Assembly: GCA_043811005.1 (NCBI GenBank)
Contig: JBDRNO010000118.1
Coordinates: forward strand, 1-13,122
Length of the DNA: 13,122 bases
Reading direction: 5' to 3'
Origin: JBDRNO01 sp043811005
Lineage (GTDB): Bacteria > Bacteroidota > Bacteroidia > NORP154
Made by a program: the position numbers and the translations under genes. Position 1 is the first letter of the stretch; every line of letters starts with the position of its first letter. The notes beneath the pieces are model-generated. The model was not told the origin of the DNA and did no database searches. It saw only the letters and a list, made by a program, of their open reading frames with translations. Positions 1-6,532 of this stretch are shown here, piece by piece.

Positions 1-183
1 AGATAAAAAGCATAACAAAAAAGTTGACATTAATATAAGAAGACTTCTTAAGTATTTGATAATATATATAAACACAATTTTCATTATTTACACAATTTAT
101 AAAGATATATCCATAACCCGTATAAGCCGGTGACAAACAGGAATATGTGATTGATTTAAACGAAATGTCTTTGGTGTGGGAAT

Positions 184-212
184 GTAGAGACGAGACAGGG
201 TCTCATCTCTAC
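184..212. repeat. REP-like hairpin just downstream of the PASTA gene
   Basis: The 13-base arm GTAGAGACGAGAC (184-196) pairs with GTCTCATCTCTAC (200-212) with one G-T wobble and a 3-base loop. It starts a few bases beyond the stop of the minus-strand PASTA gene, so it could end or protect that transcript. No T-run follows on the minus strand, so a classical intrinsic terminator is not supported. Bases 1-183 hold no gene that I can support. Confidence 0.6.
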
Positions 213-216
213 GTCC

Positions 217-1038
217 CTATTTATCTATTCCCAAAGTATCTATTTCAACTTTATCCTCCAATAAAGTAAACCACAAATCAACATAATCGCCCAAATTGAT
301 CATGTTCTGGTCACTTTCAGGATCGGGATTTTGTTTCCACACCATCGCTTCGGCAGAGTCTGAGGGTGTTTTAACAGACTCGTCATATTTCCGACCCCCC
401 ATATTTAAATAATTTGATTGTAAAACCACCAATGCTTCATCTCTTGTCAATCCTATTAATAAAGGGACCAATATTTTTTCATCACTAAGTCCATCACCCA
501 GCACCAGATCTATTACAGCCCCTTTTCTTATCATTGTGCCGGGATTTATTTCCTTATTTTCTCCGGCTTTGATTGAAATTTTTTGAGATATCACAGCATT
601 TCTTGCGATATCCGGAATGTATTCCAACTCCCCTACCTTAAATCCGCAGGTTTCAAGCATGGCTATTGCCTGTCTTAATGACAGGTCAACCAGGTCAGGC
701 ATCTTTACCATAGGAGGTAACATTGCATTAACGACCAAATAGATCGTCCTATTTTGTTTAACCTTGGAATTTGATTTTGGATCCTGATCAAGAATTACAC
801 CTCTTTCTGCCTGTGTATCATAAATTGAATCTATAACAATATACCGGAGTTCTTTTTCCTTGAGAAAACTGTCCAACTCTGCAACAGTATAACCTGACAG
901 GTTAGGGACAGTGATGGATTCACCATGCAGGGTGTAATTATCTAAAAATCTGAAAACCCACCAAATTAAAGCAGATATCAATATAACTGCGATGATGAGG
1001 TTAAGGAAGAATTTCTTGCTTATTAAGAATCGGAACAT
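217..1038 (-). CDS. Membrane-anchored PASTA domain protein
   Basis: This 273-residue protein has a short basic N-terminus, one membrane segment at about residues 10-31 and then an extracytoplasmic part with three PASTA repeats at about 42-105, 108-183 and 188-263. Each repeat opens with the usual V-P-x-L/M-P-D-L type strand (ITVPNLSGYT, VKMPDLVDLS, ILVPLLIGLT). PASTA domains bind peptidoglycan stem peptides or act as spacers in cell-wall proteins. There is no kinase or transpeptidase domain, so this is the stand-alone PASTA protein seen in Bacteroidota. It lies divergent to ddl, which makes D-Ala-D-Ala, so a cell-wall context fits. The start at 1038 gives a good membrane anchor. The role as an envelope peptidoglycan-binding protein is inferred from the family. 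Confidence 0.88.
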   Translation of the reverse strand: MFRFLISKKFFLNLIIAVILISALIWWVFRFLDNYTLHGESITVPNLSGYTVAELDSFLKEKELRYIVIDSIYDTQAERGVILDQDPKSNSKVKQNRTIYLVVNAMLPPMVKMPDLVDLSLRQAIAMLETCGFKVGELEYIPDIARNAVISQKISIKAGENKEINPGTMIRKGAVIDLVLGDGLSDEKILVPLLIGLTRDEALVVLQSNYLNMGGRKYDESVKTPSDSAEAMVWKQNPDPESDQNMINLGDYVDLWFTLLEDKVEIDTLGIDK

Positions 1039-1150
1039 GTATTTTCGTGTATTGAAATTTTAATGTTTTTTTAATAAAATTTATTGACACTATTCAAGTA
1101 TAAAATATTGTTAATAATTAAATTCCAAATCACAAGCACCAAATAACAAA

Positions 1151-1186
1151 CCTGCGTTTGCCGAAGCAAACTACTGTTTGCGCAGG
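1151..1186. repeat. REP-like nested palindrome
   Basis: The outer arms CCTGCG (1151-1156) and CGCAGG (1181-1186) are complementary. Inside them TTTGC-CGAA-GCAAA (1157-1170) forms one hairpin, and GCAAAC-TACT-GTTTGC (1166-1181) is an alternative one. The outline CCTGC...GCAGG matches the elements at 3186 and 3738. It lies in the 306-base gap between the divergent PASTA and ddl genes. Confidence 0.6.
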
Positions 1187-1198
1187 CAAATAAATCCC

Positions 1199-1216
1199 AT
1201 CCGCCAGCTGGCGGAT
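1199..1216. repeat. Perfect 18-bp palindrome
   Basis: The sequence ATCCGCCAGCTGGCGGAT is its own reverse complement. It lies 12 bases after the nested palindrome at 1151-1186, so the two probably form one composite intergenic repeat. The rest of the PASTA-ddl gap is AT-rich and must hold both promoters. A weak ddl candidate is TAACTTCG at 1323-1330, one base from the Bacteroidota -7 form TAnnTTTG. Confidence 0.65.
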
Positions 1217-1344
1217 ACAATGACCAAAACAATTATTTACATCAAAGATATATTTTTTAAGTCCAAGGTATATAAATAAATAAAATCTTGTTAAGTTTGT
1301 TTTTCTGCAATATATAAAAATATAACTTCGCAAATTAATTATTT

Positions 1345-2403
1345 ATGAAAAAGAACATTGCAATAGTAACTGGTGGTAATTCATCAGAATACGACATCTC
1401 CCTCAAAAGTGCCGAAACGGTAATCGGTAACATTGACAGGTCTGCATATATTCCATTTAAAATAGTAATAAAAGAAAATCTGTGGTTACTAAAACGTAAG
1501 AATAAAAAAGATATTATAATAGACAAAAATAATTTTAGCTGCATCATAGATGGTAAAAAGGTAACATTTGACTGCGTTTTTATTGCTATACACGGCACTC
1601 CGGGCGAAGACGGCAAATTGCAGGGATATTTTGATATGCTGAAAATTCCATATACCACATCAGGAGTTCTTACTTCAGCTTTAACATTTAATAAGAATGT
1701 ATGTAAAAATTTTCTTAAGGGATACGGAGTTTTATCTCCTATATCTGTTCTGCTTAAAAAAGGTAACACTCCAATAAACATCCCCTTCAATAAGGGGAAC
1801 TCCCTCTTTCCTTCCGCTTTGCTCATGATGACAATAGATGGGACTTCATGCGATATTAAAAAAATATTATCTGAAATACAGCTACCATGCTTTATTAAGC
1901 CCAGTAATGGCGGATCGAGTTGCGGGATATCCAGGGTGAATAATGAAGATGAAATGGAAGGCGCCATTCGCAAGGCATTTGAGGAGGATGATGAAATCCT
2001 GGTAGAAGAGTTTATTGATGGCACAGAACTCACATGCGGAGTTCTTAAGCATAAGGAAGAGCTGATCACACTGCCACTTACAGAAGTAATCAGCAAAAAG
2101 GAGTTTTTTGATTACGAAGCAAAGTACACTCCTGGTATGGCAGAAGAAATAACTCCTGCAAGGGTCTCTGGAAAGATTGAAAAAAAATGCAAGGAATTAT
2201 CCGCCTATCTTTTCAACATACTAAACTGTAAGGGAATAGTACGGTTTGATTATATTTTGAGGAATAATAAGCTCTACTTTTTAGAAGTAAACACTGTTCC
2301 CGGTTTAACCGAAACCAGTTTCATCCCACAGCAAGCGCTCGCAATGGGTATTAATCTCGAAAAACTTTTCGGGATGATTATTGAAGATGCACTTGGGGAT
2401 TGA
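1345..2403 (+). CDS. ddl: D-alanine--D-alanine ligase with an in-frame insertion
   Basis: The enzyme joins two D-alanines with ATP in the cytoplasm to supply the end of the peptidoglycan stem peptide. The 352-residue product carries the family signatures in order: GGNSSEYDIS near residues 10-19 with the substrate-binding Glu15, IHGTPGEDG at 82-90, the ATP-binding FIKPSNGGSSCGIS at 183-196, FDYEAKYTPG at 255-264, VRFDYIL at 299-305 and the metal-binding FLEVNTVPG at 312-320. All expected catalytic residues look present. Between VLLKKG (135-140) and the next conserved helix there are about 26 extra residues (141-166). Their DNA holds the hairpin TCCCCTT-CAAT-AAGGGGA, so they look like a repeat that landed in frame. 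The insert lies away from catalytic motifs, so the enzyme is probably active. The gene is single and divergent from the PASTA gene. Confidence 0.95.
   Translation: MKKNIAIVTGGNSSEYDISLKSAETVIGNIDRSAYIPFKIVIKENLWLLKRKNKKDIIIDKNNFSCIIDGKKVTFDCVFIAIHGTPGEDGKLQGYFDMLKIPYTTSGVLTSALTFNKNVCKNFLKGYGVLSPISVLLKKGNTPINIPFNKGNSLFPSALLMMTIDGTSCDIKKILSEIQLPCFIKPSNGGSSCGISRVNNEDEMEGAIRKAFEEDDEILVEEFIDGTELTCGVLKHKEELITLPLTEVISKKEFFDYEAKYTPGMAEEITPARVSGKIEKKCKELSAYLFNILNCKGIVRFDYILRNNKLYFLEVNTVPGLTETSFIPQQALAMGINLEKLFGMIIEDALGD
1765..1842 (+). repeat. Palindrome-bearing in-frame insertion within ddl
   Basis: About 78 bases encode residues 141-166, which have no counterpart in the usual Ddl layout I know, where the VLLKKG strand is followed within some 10-15 residues by the helix before LPCFIKPS. 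The DNA contains a perfect hairpin at 1781-1798 with 7-base arms and a CAAT loop, followed by a pyrimidine-rich run. The boundaries are approximate and were judged by eye. Confidence 0.5.
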
Positions 2404-2425
2404 AGGATTGTTAAATGGTTGGATG

Positions 2426-2449
2426 GTTCTATTGTTCTATTGTTCTATT
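2426..2449. repeat. Short tandem repeat, 8 bp x 3
   Basis: The unit GTTCTATT occurs three times in a row shortly after the ddl stop. It is a low-complexity tract of a kind common in Bacteroidota spacers. No function is visible. Confidence 0.7.
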
Positions 2450-2532
2450 GTTAATAAAAAAGACAAAATCAGTATCATGCAGATCTTGTTTTTTAACTGT
2501 TTTTTACTGTTCTGGTGGGTTTCTCATCAGAA

Positions 2533-2713
2533 AGATTCCTCACTTCGCTGCGCTTCGTTCGGAATGTCAGTTCTTTGTTTTAGAGAGGTGGAGGGCGAGG
2601 CGGTGCGCTTATTAACTGTATCTGATTAAACACATACCATAGTCGCACCGCCTCGCCCTCCACCCCATTAAAACATCACATATTCATGTCATTCCGAACG
2701 AAGTGAGGAATCT
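2533..2713. repeat. Composite long hairpin element of about 180 bp
   Basis: Two nested inverted repeats cover most of the 380-base gap between ddl and rdgB. The outer arms are 2533-2566 and 2690-2713. They match except that the left arm has ten extra bases (CTGCGCTTCG) that partly repeat its own sequence. The inner arms 2587-2607 and 2644-2664 are a perfect 21-base GC-rich inverted repeat. The middle (2608-2643) is AT-rich. Short open frames across it have no protein character and are a by-product of the palindrome. It resembles a MITE-like or bacterial interspersed mosaic element; no target-site duplication was found. Confidence 0.75.
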
Positions 2714-2757
2714 CACCATTGATATATCGAACAGTAACATTTTTTTTTATTATTTCA

Positions 2758-2784
2758 AATATTTGCGTTTCTAATGCAAATATT
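2758..2784. terminator. Hairpin at the 3' end of rdgB, weak terminator candidate
   Basis: AATATTTGC (2758-2766) and GCAAATATT (2776-2784) form a perfect 9-base stem with a 9-base loop, touching the stop codon of minus-strand rdgB. On the minus strand an A-run rather than a T-run follows, so termination is only a guess. Confidence 0.3.
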
Positions 2785-3461
2785 CAAACAATGTTTGCAG
2801 TAAGATATTCAACTAATTTCATAACTGCATTACCCCTGTGACTGATCTTATTTTTATCATCCAACGACATTTCTGCAAAAGAAAGATCATATCCATTTGG
2901 CATAAAAATGGGGTCATAGCCAAATCCCTGGTTTCCTCTTTTCTCTTTTAAAATAGTTCCATCTACGATTCCTTCAAATAGCTTTTCTTTTCCGTTGATA
3001 ATGAGGGAGATCACCGTTCTGAAACGGGCTTTGCGGTTTTCCGCATATTTCATTTCCTTTAAAACCTTATTCATATTATCCTCAAAATTGCATTGTTCTC
3101 CGGCATATCTGGCAGAGCGCACTCCGGGGTGTCCGTTCAGAGCTTCTATTTCAAGCCCAGTGTCATCGGCAAAAAGGCCCCTCCCCCTGCCTTCGCCAAG
3201 GCTACGGCAGGCAAGCGCCCCTCCCCTCCTTCGACTTCGCTCAGGATAAAAAAGAGAGGGATACCCATCGCTGTGAGCCCTCAAATAGTTATATATGAAA
3301 AAAGCTTTTTGGGAAGCATTGCCTTCGAGGGTATTCCGGGTTTCAGGAATTTCCTGGTTGAAGTTAATGTCCTTTAAACTTAAAATACGAAAGTTATCAC
3401 CGAGTATATTGCGGATCTCTTTGAGTTTGTGGGGGTTGTTTGTTGCAAAAACTAAATCCAT
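2784..3461 (-). CDS. rdgB: RdgB/HAM1 family non-canonical purine NTP pyrophosphatase with an in-frame repeat insertion
   Basis: The enzyme hydrolyses ITP, dITP and XTP to the monophosphates and so keeps deaminated purines out of DNA and RNA. The 225-residue product has the family hallmarks: FATNNPHKLKEI at the N-terminus (residues 5-16), NTLEGNASQKA at 43-53, FADDTGLEIEALNGHPG at 97-113, SARYAGE at 116-122, GFGYDPIFMP at 179-188 and ISHRGNA at 206-212. The usual length is about 190-200 residues. The excess lies at about residues 61-95, just before the catalytic FADDTGLE loop, and is rich in Arg and Gly. The DNA of this stretch consists of intergenic-type repeats: a CCTGCC...GGCAGG hairpin and a TTCGACTTCGCTCAGG motif. 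All catalytic motifs are kept, so activity is plausible but unproven. Confidence 0.93.
   Translation of the reverse strand: MDLVFATNNPHKLKEIRNILGDNFRILSLKDINFNQEIPETRNTLEGNASQKAFFIYNYLRAHSDGYPSLFYPERSRRRGGALACRSLGEGRGRGLFADDTGLEIEALNGHPGVRSARYAGEQCNFEDNMNKVLKEMKYAENRKARFRTVISLIINGKEKLFEGIVDGTILKEKRGNQGFGYDPIFMPNGYDLSFAEMSLDDKNKISHRGNAVMKLVEYLTANIV
3177..3281 (-). repeat. REP-like in-frame insertion within rdgB
   Basis: About 105 bases encode residues 61-95 of the RdgB protein, which the family lacks. They contain a palindrome with arms CCTGCC (3186-3191) and GGCAGG (3206-3211) around a GCC-AA-GGC inner stem, then a purine/pyrimidine-biased spacer, then TTCGACTTCGCTCAGG near 3230-3245. The first palindrome has the same outline as the intergenic element at 3738. 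The length keeps the reading frame and contains no stop in that frame. Confidence 0.7.
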
Positions 3462-3599
3462 TTTTTAAAATAATAATAGAGTGGAAAAATAAAACATTGC
3501 CGTTCGGCTGAACTCAGGCTGAAGCCACTGATTTACTCATGAAATAATTTTTTTTTAAAGGTATTACTCACTATAATAATTGATTTTAACGGTGTTCGT

Positions 3600-3712
3600 G
3601 AACCCTTTGGGTTTCGTGAACCCGCATGAAATCATTGTAAATCGAATGAAAATTAATTACAATACATTCATTTTTATTCTCATTTATGATATGATAAAAT
3701 CATGCGGGTTTC
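3600..3712. repeat. Spacer inverted repeat, AACCCGCATGA...TCATGCGGGTT
   Basis: In the 361-base gap between rdgB and the glycosyltransferase, AACCCGCATGA near 3618 is mirrored by TCATGCGGGTT near 3701, about 70 bases apart. Just before the left arm, TTCGTGAACCC occurs twice as a close direct repeat. No coding potential is seen in this gap. Confidence 0.5.
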
Positions 3713-3737
3713 ACTGATTTAAAAAAATCCGTGCAAT

Positions 3738-3779
3738 CTGCCTTCGACAGACATAGTCTGCTACGGCAGACGAAGTCTG
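3738..3779. repeat. REP-like double hairpin inserted in a spacer
   Basis: The outer arms TCTGCC and GGCAGA enclose an inner stem CAGAC-ATA-GTCTG. The element is followed by another AGTCTG, so it is bounded by TCTG at 3737-3740 and 3775-3779. Without it the flanks would read AATCTG-TGGCTAAAAA, a phrase that looks like common Bacteroidota spacer DNA. The outer arms match the palindrome inside rdgB. Confidence 0.6.
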
Positions 3780-3822
3780 TGGCTAAAAAAATATTAACTG
3801 AGTAGTTACCAACGTTTTATAC

Positions 3823-4890
3823 TTAACTTAATAAATCCAAAAAATTAGCGGAATTTGATATAACAGAATAATTGCTAATGATCTTCTCTCTTGTTTTTTG
3901 TGTAAGTTCTATTAGTAATTGCCTGTCTGTTATCAACTTGATCATATAAATCTTCCATTCCTCTTTTGACCTGCAAATAAAGCCGTTAACTCCATGATCA
4001 ACAATAATAGTACTAACACCAACCGGAGATACCAAAGCAGGAATACCCAACGCCATGTATTGCAGCGCTTTGAATCCGCATTTACCATTCGACCATGTAT
4101 CATTTGTCAAAGGCATCAAACCAACATTGAATAACAACAGATCATTAATCTCTTCCTCCTTATTCCATTGTTTATAAATAAGTGATTTGAAAGAAAATTC
4201 CGGCTTCCTGTCTGATATAATATAAAACCCAAAATCATATTTCTCTTCCAGTTCTGATATTATGGGAACCAAATCTTCAAGATATCGAATTGTAGAATGA
4301 GTGCCTGTCCATCCGAATATGATCTTTTCGCTGTTATTATGATCCTTTACCCTGTTATGGTAATTATCCGTATCAATGGTAGTAGGATTATACACTGCAT
4401 TTTTATTAAATTCCCTTGCATAATTGCATAAATATTCATTACCACATGAAACCCTGTAAGACCACCTGCAAAGTTTACTAACAGCAGAAAATGATTTTAT
4501 GAAAGAAAAAAACCTGTTGGTATCTGAAACATTGGGAACCCATATTGCATCATCAAAATCATATATGATCTTTTTTCTGAAAACTTTAGCTATCAACCAT
4601 TCTATTAACGGAGGTCCGGCTGGAGTTAATTCCCGGTGGATAAATACGAGATCATATTTATATAGAGTAAATAAATCCATCTTCCTCCTGATAAAGCCCT
4701 TAATCATTCCGAGAATTTTAGAAAACAAGAATCCTTTTCTATACATAATCTTCCATGTTTTCATATCCCAGAATGGACTTATACTATACTCAATATTATT
4801 ATTCCTGAGCAGTTCATAATATTGTTCAAAACGAAACCTTTGACTCGGGGCTTCGCCTGTGGGATATGGAACAAGGAAAAGAATTTTCAT
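3823..4890 (-). CDS. Glycosyltransferase, family 4-like (GT-B fold)
   Basis: This 355-residue protein opens with MKILFLVPYP and a QRFRFEQYYELL segment typical of GT-B glycosyltransferases. FIHRELTPAGPP near 84-95 and DFDDAIW near 111-117 belong to the acceptor half. FGWTGTHST near 202-210 starts the donor half, and CGFKALQYMALGIPALVSPVGV near 271-292 is the nucleotide-sugar binding region. No signal peptide or membrane span is evident, so it is probably cytosolic and membrane-associated, moving a sugar from an activated donor onto a polysaccharide or lipid-linked acceptor. Donor and acceptor cannot be told from the sequence. It stands alone, with no other glycan gene next to it. A palindrome at 4920-4941 separates it from the gene upstream on the same strand. 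Confidence 0.85.
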   Translation of the reverse strand: MKILFLVPYPTGEAPSQRFRFEQYYELLRNNNIEYSISPFWDMKTWKIMYRKGFLFSKILGMIKGFIRRKMDLFTLYKYDLVFIHRELTPAGPPLIEWLIAKVFRKKIIYDFDDAIWVPNVSDTNRFFSFIKSFSAVSKLCRWSYRVSCGNEYLCNYAREFNKNAVYNPTTIDTDNYHNRVKDHNNSEKIIFGWTGTHSTIRYLEDLVPIISELEEKYDFGFYIISDRKPEFSFKSLIYKQWNKEEEINDLLLFNVGLMPLTNDTWSNGKCGFKALQYMALGIPALVSPVGVSTIIVDHGVNGFICRSKEEWKIYMIKLITDRQLLIELTQKTREKIISNYSVISNSANFLDLLS

Positions 4891-4919
4891 TAAAAATCTA
4901 AAATAATATTTCTTTTAAT

Positions 4920-4941
4920 TAATCCGATAGTTATCGGATTA
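4920..4941. terminator. Palindromic hairpin between two minus-strand genes, possible terminator
   Basis: TAATCCGATA (4920-4929) and TATCGGATTA (4932-4941) form a perfect 10-base stem with a 2-base loop. It overlaps the stop codon of the small helical protein gene and precedes the glycosyltransferase start on the minus strand. The following minus-strand bases are AT-rich but lack a clean T-run. It may be a terminator or another interspersed palindrome. Confidence 0.4.
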
Positions 4942-5289
4942 CGAAGTTATGTTCTTATACCTGAGCATTTGAGCAGCAATAGCAAATTCCATAAAATATT
5001 TTTCAAACCACCCGGCAGTAAAGTTATATTCATTTTCACCAACAAAAAAGTCACAGAAAAACTCGCGACAACGGGCAATTTCCTTTCTGCCTTTTCCCCA
5101 CCTTTTATCATTTAACGTTAGATCAAATAGCTCCAGCGCTCTTTCAAAAGCGCTTTGAAATCGTTGGGTATCTTTCTCTTTGTAACGTTGAAAAGTGCGA
5201 TGCACTTCGCTGCCGATATTTGCCATCTGTTCAATAAGCGAAAGTTCATACCAGCGTCCCGCTGCAAGATTTTTGTGAATATAAGACAT
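4939..5289 (-). CDS. Small helical protein of unknown function, partner of DUF5674
   Basis: The 116-residue product (from the ATG at 5289) is rich in charged and aromatic residues and predicted helical, with WYELSLIEQMANIGSEVHR near 13-31 and FERALELFDLTLNDKRW near 48-64. I recognise it as a conserved small protein that turns up across diverse bacteria, but I know no function for it. There is no signal peptide or membrane span. A GTG at 5298 would add three residues; I prefer the ATG because the reading then starts MSYIHKNLAAGRW, as homologues I recall do. The gene begins nine bases after the stop of the DUF5674 gene (the GTG directly abuts that stop), so the two are almost surely co-transcribed and may work together. 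Confidence 0.75.
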   Translation of the reverse strand: MSYIHKNLAAGRWYELSLIEQMANIGSEVHRTFQRYKEKDTQRFQSAFERALELFDLTLNDKRWGKGRKEIARCREFFCDFFVGENEYNFTAGWFEKYFMEFAIAAQMLRYKNITS

Positions 5290-5298
5290 GTTAGGCAC

Positions 5299-5643
5299 TT
5301 AAAATTTCGTTATTAACTTGTTAACTATTTCAATAATTCTTTCCCTCACTTTTGGGTCATCTACACCCCTTGTTCTATTCCCCAAATATGGCCTAATATT
5401 TATCAATGAATCAAATTCAATCCTATCATCTTTATCTTTATCAGGATAAATATTTATTCCCCAAAGGTCTAGCTGTTGTGAGCCATCTTCCAATAAAAGC
5501 ACCTCCTCATCAGCATGCAATTCGCCACCTATTGCCATAACCTGTCGTTTAATATCAACAACAGCTTTAATAAGATCACTGCCAACAGCTTCCGCGATTG
5601 AAGATAGTTCATGTTTGCTAATTTGATCTTTAATAATTTTCAT
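5299..5643 (-). CDS. DUF5674 family protein
   Basis: This 114-residue protein matches the DUF5674 pattern as I remember it: KAVVDIKRQVMAIGGELHAD near 26-45, EDGSQQLDLWGINIYP near 52-67, IEFDSLINIRP near 75-85 and NRTRGVDDP near 89-97. It is soluble, with no signal peptide. The function of the family is not known to me; the conserved acidic and His residues (ELHADEE) would suit a small enzyme or a metal site, but that is a guess. It is the first gene of a compact two-gene minus-strand unit with the small helical protein. The preceding 219 bases (5644-5862) are AT-rich and include ACTAATT direct repeats near 5764-5785. Confidence 0.82.
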   Translation of the reverse strand: MKIIKDQISKHELSSIAEAVGSDLIKAVVDIKRQVMAIGGELHADEEVLLLEDGSQQLDLWGINIYPDKDKDDRIEFDSLINIRPYLGNRTRGVDDPKVRERIIEIVNKLITKF

Positions 5644-5803
5644 ATCAAAATTCTTTATAACCTCTCTTTATTGCGCTTTTTGAAAATTTTCAAATTCATT
5701 TGTACTTAATTTATCTTATGACAAAATTAACAATTAAAACGTATCGGTATTTTAATATTTTGCCACTAATTACACTAATTTTCACTAAGTAAGTACAAAA
5801 AAA

Positions 5804-5870
5804 AAGATTTTAAGGAATAAACATTAATTTTGCACCAATAAATAAACAAAAGAACTAATACAATGAATCC
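5804..5870 (+). promoter_or_regulatory. Promoter/leader, copy 1, with TAATTTTG -7 box
   Basis: TAATTTTG at 5825-5832 fits the Bacteroidota -7 consensus TAnnTTTG and lies 30 bases before the ATG at 5863. The whole leader is nearly identical to 8320-8387, differing at roughly half a dozen positions, and this shows a duplicated regulatory region. Confidence 0.6.
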
Positions 5871-5982
5871 TTTTAAATACGGTAGTTTGGTAACAGGTGA
5901 ATATTTTTTTGATCGCATAGATGAGACAAACAAAAACCAAAACGATCTTAAAGGATTTATTCAATTACCCTTTACTGCGTAA
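5863..5982 (+). pseudogene. Remnant of an AAA ATPase N-terminus
   Basis: A 39-codon frame begins MNPFKYGSLVTGEYFFDRID, the typical opening of a family of AAA ATPases whose members begin M-N-P-F-x-x-G and then have a conserved x-F-x-x-R before the Walker A motif. The intact ATPase at 8450 opens alike (RNPFTLGIAAGEDFCNR). Similarity stops after about 22 residues, and a stop comes at 5980-5982 before any Walker A motif, so the ATPase core has been lost. It still has its promoter-like leader. The family link rests on this short N-terminus only. Confidence 0.6.
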
Positions 5983-6047
5983 CGCAAAATTGCGTAATGA
6001 CAAGTATCCACACACCACTTTGACAATTAACAATTTAACAATTCAAT

Positions 6048-6087
6048 CAATCATGCAACCATGCATCCATGCAATCAATCAAACAAC
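6048..6087. repeat. Low-complexity CATGCAATC-type tract, copy 1
   Basis: Imperfect repeats of ATGCAACC, ATGCATCC and ATGCAATC followed by AATCAAACAACC. Similar tracts precede the T9SS tail copies at 11151-11191 and 12880-12930, so the tract is part of the recurring flank. Confidence 0.6.
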
Positions 6088-6132
6088 CCCGGTGAAATAT
6101 TTGCTGCGCGACACTCCGCAAATTTCACAGGG
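6087..6132. repeat. REP-like GTGAAAT...ATTTCAC hairpin, copy 1
   Basis: GTGAAATATTTGC (6092-6104) pairs with GCAAATTTCAC (6118-6128) apart from a two-base bulge, flanked by CCCC and AGGG. A second version lies at 9661-9706 in the same position relative to a T9SS tail, with different loop bases. Confidence 0.65.
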
Positions 6133-6181
6133 TAAACCAAGCAACTACACCCACTCACAACTCACCAATCACCCCTCACAA

Positions 6182-6448
6182 CTAATACTTCACAAACGAC
6201 CTCACATACAACTCATCCAAATAAACGAACCGAAAGGCATAAACTCCGTTGCGTAATCCGGTAATATTCAGGGTGAATTGGTTTAAGCCGTTGTTGGCAG
6301 TTCCTGAGAATACAGACTCAATCAGCGCTCCTTTGGCATCATAGAGTATTAATTTCACATCATCAGAATTGGGGTTCGGGTAGGCATGAAAAAACTTAAA
6401 AAACCTGGTAAACCCCGGTATCATGGTAAGCATGTACAGAGACATCAA
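6182..6448 (-). pseudogene. Orphan T9SS C-terminal sorting domain, copy 1
   Basis: The minus-strand frame (88 residues from 6448) ends with a type A T9SS sorting domain: YPNPNSDDVKLILYDAKG, then GLNQFTLNITGLRNGVYAFR and the basic end VRSFVKY. Such domains direct outer-membrane export and anchoring of large secreted proteins and are never a whole protein, so this is the tail of a lost gene. The N-terminal 20 or so residues show no signal peptide. Compared with copy 3, about 12 residues between PNP and NSDD are missing in frame. The stop and 3' flank match the other copies. Confidence 0.7.
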
Positions 6449-6532
6449 ATTTATCGTTCCGTTTTTTGTTCAATTGCTGATGTGGCATAGAAAAGAGGAT
6501 GGCGTAGTATTATGTATGAATCAAATATAAAA

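Noticed and set aside
1130..1333. 67-codon minus-strand frame between PASTA and ddl
   Set aside because: It runs through the palindromes at 1151-1216, has no domain character and would overlap the ddl promoter region.
1335..2096. 253-codon minus-strand frame opposite ddl
   Set aside because: It is an antisense shadow of ddl, rich in Ser and Leu; the plus-strand frame has all Ddl motifs.
2381..2629. Two short plus-strand frames after ddl
   Set aside because: Both are read through a tandem repeat and the left half of the composite hairpin; no protein-like pattern.
2995..3377. Plus-strand frames opposite rdgB
   Set aside because: Antisense shadows opened by the repeat insertion; rdgB motifs on the minus strand are decisive.
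5921..6256. 111-codon plus-strand frame
   Set aside because: It crosses a REP hairpin, a low-complexity tract and the antisense of a T9SS tail. Thr, Gln and His richness comes from the repeats.
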